This document shows, piece by piece, positions 58,436 to 64,000 of a DNA stretch of 64,000 nucleotides. The translations under genes and the position numbers were made by a program. Below the pieces are notes generated by a model that made no database searches, was not told where the DNA came from, and was given only the letters and a program-made list of their open reading frames with translations. Position 1 is the stretch's first letter; every line of letters starts with the position of its first letter. Where the stretch lies: positions 8,371-72,370 of the forward strand of contig MLAK01000605.1 of assembly GCA_001839685.1 (NCBI GenBank). The letters run 5' to 3'. Origin of the DNA: Tritrichomonas foetus (lineage: Eukaryota; Parabasalia; Tritrichomonadida; Tritrichomonadidae).

Positions 58436-60125
58436 ATCTCAAATTTGCGAATTTCGAAATCAATTTTCCACTTTTTGTGATTAGAATTGAATAAAGTTTA
58501 TAACTTTTTCTATCCTTTCGGAAATTGAAAAGAAAACTACAATCTATTTTCAGAAAAAGCAAATCATTTGAATCAATAATGACCAAATAAAAATAGTTCT
58601 CGCAGTTTTTCGATGTTAAAATCAAGAAATAGTTGAGCAACCGATTTTACTGTGAAACTTTTAGAGGTCAAATATAATTGAATGGGTCTATTCTAAGGTC
58701 AAATAAAGCTATGCGTTCCCGGCAGTCCATCTCAATTCTCTCAATTTGTTCTCAGAAAAAAGAATCGATTGATAAAAAAATTCTGTGCTAATGATTCGGA
58801 CTTTTGAGATAATTGATATAAAATTTAAATGAATTTTATTGGATTAGAAATTCCTTTCCTCAATGATTAATCAATAATTTCAGTGTGTTTTTAATATCTT
58901 GGAGGGAGGTGGTTTTGAGATGTCATGAGACTGGTTATATTTTTTTGGCTGACTTCAATTTTTGGAAATTCTCTTGATTAAATGGGAAAATTCGCGTTTG
59001 AAACATAATCAAATCAAATTTGATTGATTGTCCAAAGCAGGGTAAATGAAATATTGACGAAATCTTCATATCTGTATTTGGTTGACAAAAATATGGTTCT
59101 TCAACCTCACGAAGGAACTTTAAGGCTTTGTTGACAGCACTGATTGATCAATGTATGATTTCTGCAATTTCTTTATGAACTCTTGTCCTGAAAAATAAAC
59201 GATTTACTTTTTCTCTCGATTGGTAATGAAGTGATATTTAGCCTAAGTTATATTACGGGTTTTAACTTTTCAGTTTGATCCACATCAGTAAATTCTTGTT
59301 GTGGGACATGAAGTAATTTGAGACACGCGCATTTCTTTGGATAGTGTTAGATGGTTCTGTTAATAGTGATGTTACAAATCACGTATTTAGACAAGAGCAG
59401 TAGTTACTGGACACGATATCATCATGTCTTCATCTGATAAAACTTATGTTTCACAAGGTTAAACACAATGGGAATTATATGATACATTTGAATATGCATA
59501 TTGGTATATTCATTTTTCTAAGATTGATATGATCCATTTATTGATATTGATGATGAATACCGCCATTTGGATATTGGTACACAAGCATGCATGCGGTCTG
59601 GATATCTTATTGTTTGAAGAAAAAACATGCAGTGTAAATTATTACCAAGACTTTGAATACTAGCTGAAATGGTTTGGACACCACTCGAGAGTCACAAACA
59701 AGATGTGAATGATGAAATAAACAGATTCAAAACTTGCCACCACAAAAGATTTATTATCTTGTCTGTGTATTACTGTCATTCTATCAAGTGATTCAACTTT
59801 TATTGATTAACTCACATTCAATAAAAAAGATAATCATTTGATTAAGATAATTAACAAATGAATCTTTTTATTAAGAAAGATCATTTTTTTATTATCTTCC
59901 CAACGTTGCATTGGAAATGTTATTGAGAATGGTTCACAAAATAAAATTTGATTACACAACAAAGTGGAAGATGACATTATTAATAAGAATAACCAATTAA
60001 TTAATATGAATATTATCAAGAAATATATCAGTATGATAGTAAATGCTAAAAATAGTATTATTTTTATTCTACAAAATTTACGAACAAAATTGATAATTAT
60101 AAATTATTCATAATTCTACGCTTGC
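58436..60125. other. Long intergenic region with possible decayed coding sequence
   Basis: GAGGTCAAA (58664-58672), AAGGTCAAA (58695-58703) and ACCGATTTTAC (58640-58650) lie 5' of the TBC gene. Between about 59290 and 59810 the base composition is less AT-rich and short plus-strand frames show protein-like text (FEYAYWYIHFSKID, MVWTPLESHKQDVNDE). Stops and frame changes prevent a family call. Confidence 0.35.
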
Positions 60126-61388
60126 TTAAGCAAAGGAAACTTGTGTGTTGAAGAAAAGTGATGGCAAGTTCCCTCTTCCCATGATGTCGAAGCATCCTGG
60201 TGGCTCGTTTGAAATGAACGGCATTTGTGGCTTCGCTTGGAAATTCATCATTTCCGCTTTCTGTACTTGTTGTTGTTGTTGTTGTTGCTGCTGCTGTTGC
60301 TGTTGTAACATTTGCTGTTGTTGTTGTTGCAACTGTTGTTGCTGTTGCTGTTGAAGTTGTTGTTGTTCTTGAGCACGTTTTTGTTGTAATAATTGTTGTT
60401 GTTGCTGTTGTTGTAATTGTTGTTGTTGTTGCTGTTGTTGTAATTGTTGTTGTTGTTGCTGCTGCTGTTGCAATTGTTGTTGAAGTTGTTGTTGTTGCAT
60501 TTGTTGTTGGTGTTGTTGCATTTGCTGCTGCTGCTGCTGTTGTTGTTGCTGAAGTAATTGTTGTTGTTGCTGTTGTTGTTGAGGGATGTTTGGCTGCAGT
60601 GTTTGCATTTGCTGCCTCACTTGCTGGGGTTGTTGAATTTGCTGCATTTGCTGAATTGGCTGTTGCATTTGATGCATCTGTTGTTGTTGTTGTTGTTGCT
60701 GCTGCTGAAGCTGTAATTGCTGTTGAAGACTTTGCTGTTGTTGCTGATAGGAATTCATTCCATTGTTCATTGCATTATTCATGCCCAAGGAATTCCCTGG
60801 AATGCTGTTAATTACTTTCTCCTTGCGTTTTGGCTGACCGTAGGCGTCCATTGGCTGCCTTTGCTGCTGTTGGAGGGTGGCCTGGGCGATCTGGCCATAT
60901 TGCTGCTGTTGTGCGACGGCTTGCATTTCCTGGGGATGGTTTTGTCCGGGTTGCTGGAATCCTCCGTATATTTGGTCGGCCGGCTGGGCAGTCACAACCA
61001 TTTGCCCGCCAACATTTGCAACGCCTGCAACTGGAGCTGCGTTAACTTCCTGATACATGGGCGTCACTTTTTGCTGGGTAAGAGCCTGCTGTTGTGGCGG
61101 AGGAAACTGCGTGGCGTAAACGGCGACAGGTTGGGCGGCTGCATAAACGGTCTGATATTGTGCAACGCCGGTTGGACGTCCTTGAACGTAAGCAATTTGC
61201 TGCGCTTGCGGTTGTGCAGTAGTAGCGTAAAAACCAGGTGGCCCCGTGGTGGTGGCGGCTGCAGCGGCCTGCTGAGAATCGAAGTACTGGGCCGGAATCG
61301 CCTGCGGCTGCCCATGCTGAATCTGCTGCGGGAATCCTTGTGGTGGGGCACCATAGGGTGCGTATGTCATTTGTTGTCTTGGATACAT
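60126..61388 (-). CDS. Polyglutamine-rich protein
   Basis: A 420-residue protein from the ATG at 61388. Residues 1-180 are rich in Gln, Pro, Ala and Tyr (PRQQMTYAPYGAPPQGFPQQ, VYAAAQPVAVYATQFPPPQQ). Residues 215-380 are nearly pure Gln broken by Leu, Met and His. The last 40 residues are non-repetitive (KPQMPFISNEPPGCFDIMGR) and may be the functional end. Alternating CAA and CAG codons argue that it is selected as protein rather than a simple trinucleotide expansion. Such sequences form prion-like or condensate-forming regions in other organisms; that is inference here. Frames on the opposite strand (poly-Val/Cys text) are shadows. Confidence 0.85.
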   Translation of the reverse strand: MYPRQQMTYAPYGAPPQGFPQQIQHGQPQAIPAQYFDSQQAAAAATTTGPPGFYATTAQPQAQQIAYVQGRPTGVAQYQTVYAAAQPVAVYATQFPPPQQQALTQQKVTPMYQEVNAAPVAGVANVGGQMVVTAQPADQIYGGFQQPGQNHPQEMQAVAQQQQYGQIAQATLQQQQRQPMDAYGQPKRKEKVINSIPGNSLGMNNAMNNGMNSYQQQQQSLQQQLQLQQQQQQQQQQMHQMQQPIQQMQQIQQPQQVRQQMQTLQPNIPQQQQQQQQLLQQQQQQQQQQMQQHQQQMQQQQLQQQLQQQQQQQQQLQQQQQQQQLQQQQQQQLLQQKRAQEQQQLQQQQQQQLQQQQQQMLQQQQQQQQQQQQQVQKAEMMNFQAKPQMPFISNEPPGCFDIMGRGNLPSLFFNTQVSFA

Positions 61389-63442
61389 AAATGTGCGCTT
61401 CTGAATAATTTTTCAATTGAGGTTTTATTCTTTTTCAATTCATAATATCTTTTCAACTCGATAGGATTTATCAACAAATTGTTGTATACCATTCAAATTA
61501 TTGTGAAAATTAATGGTTTTGAAATATTCAATTATCATTCAATTCGATTAAATGATGACTTGAAAATTGTATAGCTCAGAAAAAAATGAAAAACAGTTTT
61601 TTTATATGCTGATTTAATATCCAGAGATTATTCGAAAATTCAATTGGTAATTTTTATGAACTATGTTAATTTTATTTCGTATGAATGATTGGTAAAACTG
61701 AGTTATGGAATAATAGTTTAGCAAATTCTCGGAAAATAGTTCACATAACCATATGAGATTGGAAAAAAAAATTAAATTGGTTACATTCCATTGAAAAAGT
61801 GATTACAATGTGAAAATAAAATATTATCCAAAAATAGTTGGAAGAAAAGCAACATACAGGTGGAGAAAAGCAATTGAAGAGAAATAAGAATTCATTGATT
61901 CATGTATTTTTCCAAGTTTTATTTTTTACACCTGATTGAATTAAGGAATTGTTTGAAATATTGTGGGGAATTTCAGTTTTGAGATAATTTTGATAAAATT
62001 AAGAGTCGTATTTGATTTTTAAAAATATTGAATTAATTGAATTTTTTAAGTTACAGAAAGATTTCATAGGATTCTCAATTTAATGATAATGTTTACAATA
62101 ATATTGAGAGCATTTAAAAATTTCAAAAAATGCGATTTATTCTATAGTGAATTTTCACAAATGAATTGAAGAAACACAGAAATATTTGAATATCTTTGAT
62201 TCGTATCTGAAAAAATATTTTTCTTAAATAATTCTAGTAAATAATTATTTGATTTTTCAATGTTTTCAAAAAATATAAACTTTCAAATAAAATAAAAAGA
62301 AAAAAGTAGAATTTAATTTTCAATTTATCGTTCTAACTTAAAAAATTGAGACAAAAGATTTGAAAATAAATGTATACATTAAATGTTTCGCAATTTTTAA
62401 TATTGCAAATTCATAATATAATCTTTTTCAGACATGAAACTAAGGGAACGCGTTTCATGTAAAAATATAACTCTTCCTGAATTTAAATATCCTTTGATAA
62501 TTATAGGAAATGTGAAATTTCTTTTTCATTCGATCACAAACTTTTATTTCTTTTAAATTCAATTATTGAAATTATTGAAAAGATAATAACCCGTTATAAA
62601 TTAATTTAAAAAAAAATAATAATAATTGTGAATATTCGATAAAACCATTTAACTGGTTGAATCTGAAATTTTGATCAATATTAATAGTCTTTTATTATTA
62701 ACTATCATCTATCTACGAATTTTTAAAAAAGGCATAAAAATTTGTCTGAATGGAAAAAAGATCCAAAAATTTCGCACCATATAGAATTTGTCTTCAAAAA
62801 GAACGACAAATTTGAATACTTTTCTATATTCAGAAAAATTTATGAAGTAGTAATTCTGTACTTGCATTGAAACTCTTAATATGAATTCTAATAGAAATGT
62901 TGACCGTATTAATTTTATTCGCAAATAAAAATCACCTTTATATGGTGAAATATCACTTTTCATATTATAACATTTGTATATCGAAAACATTGTGTTCATC
63001 AGATGACAAATCACTCGAGTTACATTTATTAAATAATATACTGAACAAAACACTATCTCTCCTGAGAAATGTGATTGTGGACGAAAAAGTTCAATATCGG
63101 TTAATTGAAATTTGTGTTATTTTTCATCGTTTTTCAGAAATTGTCAGTTTAAATTGAATTTATTGATTCTTTATTTGTTTTAATAATTTCTTTTACAGAT
63201 ATCTGCTCTGTTTGAACTAATTCTATTAATATGTATTGATCATGCATTGGTTATTCATGATTATGAATGATGAACTAAAAAGGTCCATAATGAGCTGATA
63301 ACATCATATCGAGAAGTTTGGAAATCCAAAAAAGAAGAAAATTTCCGACTAAATCATTCTGAATAATGTTTTTGTGTTTGAGACTTTCTTTATTTCATGT
63401 ATTTCATTTTTTTTTTTTTATGAAAAATTTGAGGAGGTGAGA
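61389..63442. other. Very AT-rich intergenic region
   Basis: About 2 kb with homopolymer-rich sequence. Frames at 62709-63053 and 62897-63157 overlap on opposite strands and look random. No RNA or repeat was recognised. Confidence 0.45.
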
Positions 63443-64000
63443 TTAAACAAGTTGAAATGGAATTTTTCCTTTCCATTCTTTCGGTCGAGGTAATCCCAAA
63501 AAGTGTCCAACAATCACACTAATGTCCATCACATTATAATTTGTATTCACATCCAAATTATTTGGAACATGAGGACCATTGCAAGTGAAAAATATAGTCA
63601 TATCTTTAGGGTCATCACTTCCATGATCTTTAAGTTTTTTACCTCCACCTCCATGATCAGTCACAACTAGAATTAGACTATTCTCTAAATAATTCTTCGA
63701 TTTTAGTAAATTCAAAAGTTCATTTAATTTGTCATCAAGCTTTGTCAAGTGTTCTTTTTGTTCGTTTGAGAAATAACCATATTTGTGCCCAAAATGGTCA
63801 GTTCCATCGAAAACAATCATTGATAATTTTGGATCTTCTTTATCAATAAAATTGTAAAATTGTTGAAAGAGTTGAAAATCATCGTTTTTTCGAACTTGAG
63901 TCATTCCAATATCCCTTTCAACAATTCCATGAATTATTGGTCGCCAAATTGAAAATAATCCAATGGTATCATTGATATATTTTTCACGATACTCTCTAAA
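63443..64000 (-). CDS. Alkaline phosphatase-superfamily phosphodiesterase, C-terminal part (runs off the window)
   Basis: The frame is open to the last base of the window, so the true start lies outside; 185 residues are visible. The visible part carries the end of the alkaline phosphatase/nucleotide pyrophosphatase fold: IVFDGTDHFGHKYGYFS (Asp and His of a metal site), LILVVTDHGGGGKKLKDHGS (the DH plus a later His), then NGPHVPN and MDISVIVGHFLGLPRPKEW. Members hydrolyse phosphodiester or phosphate bonds, including GPI-anchor ethanolamine phosphate enzymes. The DHG...HG pattern resembles the GPI phosphoethanolamine transferase group (PIG-G/PIG-O type), but the membrane-spanning part cannot be judged. 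Confidence 0.85.
   Translation of the reverse strand, partial: FREYREKYINDTIGLFSIWRPIIHGIVERDIGMTQVRKNDDFQLFQQFYNFIDKEDPKLSMIVFDGTDHFGHKYGYFSNEQKEHLTKLDDKLNELLNLLKSKNYLENSLILVVTDHGGGGKKLKDHGSDDPKDMTIFFTCNGPHVPNNLDVNTNYNVMDISVIVGHFLGLPRPKEWKGKIPFQLV

Noticed and set aside
60145..61445. Plus-strand frames rich in Cys, Val or Leu opposite the polyglutamine gene
   Set aside because: They are antisense shadows of CAA/CAG repeats; the minus-strand protein has a better start, end and non-repetitive flanks.
62709..63157. Overlapping frames on both strands in the 2-kb spacer
   Set aside because: Composition-driven Ile/Phe/Tyr-rich text with no similarity or promoter; both strands equally open.

Overview
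The window looks like a draft nuclear contig from a flagellated parabasalid protist, most likely a trichomonad (Tritrichomonas or a relative). Genes are compact and intronless as far as I can see, and are separated by very AT-rich spacers. Several genes have a TCA(T/C)TTTT-type initiator (Inr) 9-25 bases before the ATG, as known from Trichomonas. The ribosomal protein gene instead has a CCTTT box (M5-like) just before its ATG. Many stop codons sit inside TAAA, the trichomonad poly(A) signal context. The gene content also fits: DUF3447-type ankyrin protein, BTB/discoidin protein, Sel1-repeat kinase, TKL kinase, RCC1 protein, Myb protein and axonemal WD proteins. The species call is inference. 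Published ORF starts that use TTG or GTG were moved here to the first sensible ATG.

Layout. 0-13 kb: tRNA-Leu(UAA), a type I membrane protein, an axonemal dynein intermediate chain-like WD protein, an ariadne-type RBR ubiquitin ligase, a divergent propeller-like protein, a decayed subtilisin-like/EGF/TM surface protein gene, and an RCC1-repeat protein. 13-26 kb: a three-repeat Myb factor, ribosomal protein S11 (uS17), an 18/19-bp tandem repeat, a coiled-coil protein, a Sel1-repeat pseudokinase, a decayed amylosucrase-like GH13 gene, a Rab with Ala at position 61, 14-3-3, and two small proteins. 26-37 kb: a frameshifted BTB/coiled-coil/discoidin-like gene, an ankyrin protein, the TFIIH subunit Ssl1/p44, CFAP52, and a long coiled-coil protein. 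37.3-38 kb: a 20-bp satellite interrupted by an assembly gap (584 N). 38-49 kb: a DUF5765-like membrane protein, a large P-loop protein with a nuclease-like C-terminus of the Crinkler/RHS class, coatomer beta, and a PH-AGC kinase. 49-64 kb: a repeat-containing possible flagellar protein, a secreted protein, a TKL kinase with a HEAT/ARM-like tail, a basic low-complexity protein, a TBC1D13-like RabGAP, a polyglutamine protein, and a phosphodiesterase-like gene cut by the window end.

The genes do not form operons. Shared themes are flagellum building (dynein IC, CFAP52, coiled-coil proteins), vesicle traffic (Rab, TBC, beta-COP) and signalling (kinases, 14-3-3, RBR). The most unusual items are the Crinkler/RHS-like ATPase-nuclease, the relic of a bacterial-type amylosucrase, the pseudokinase, the Rab Q61A-type substitution, and recurrent intergenic motifs (TTTGACCT[T/A] and ACCGATTTTA) with a hairpin near 39.3 kb.
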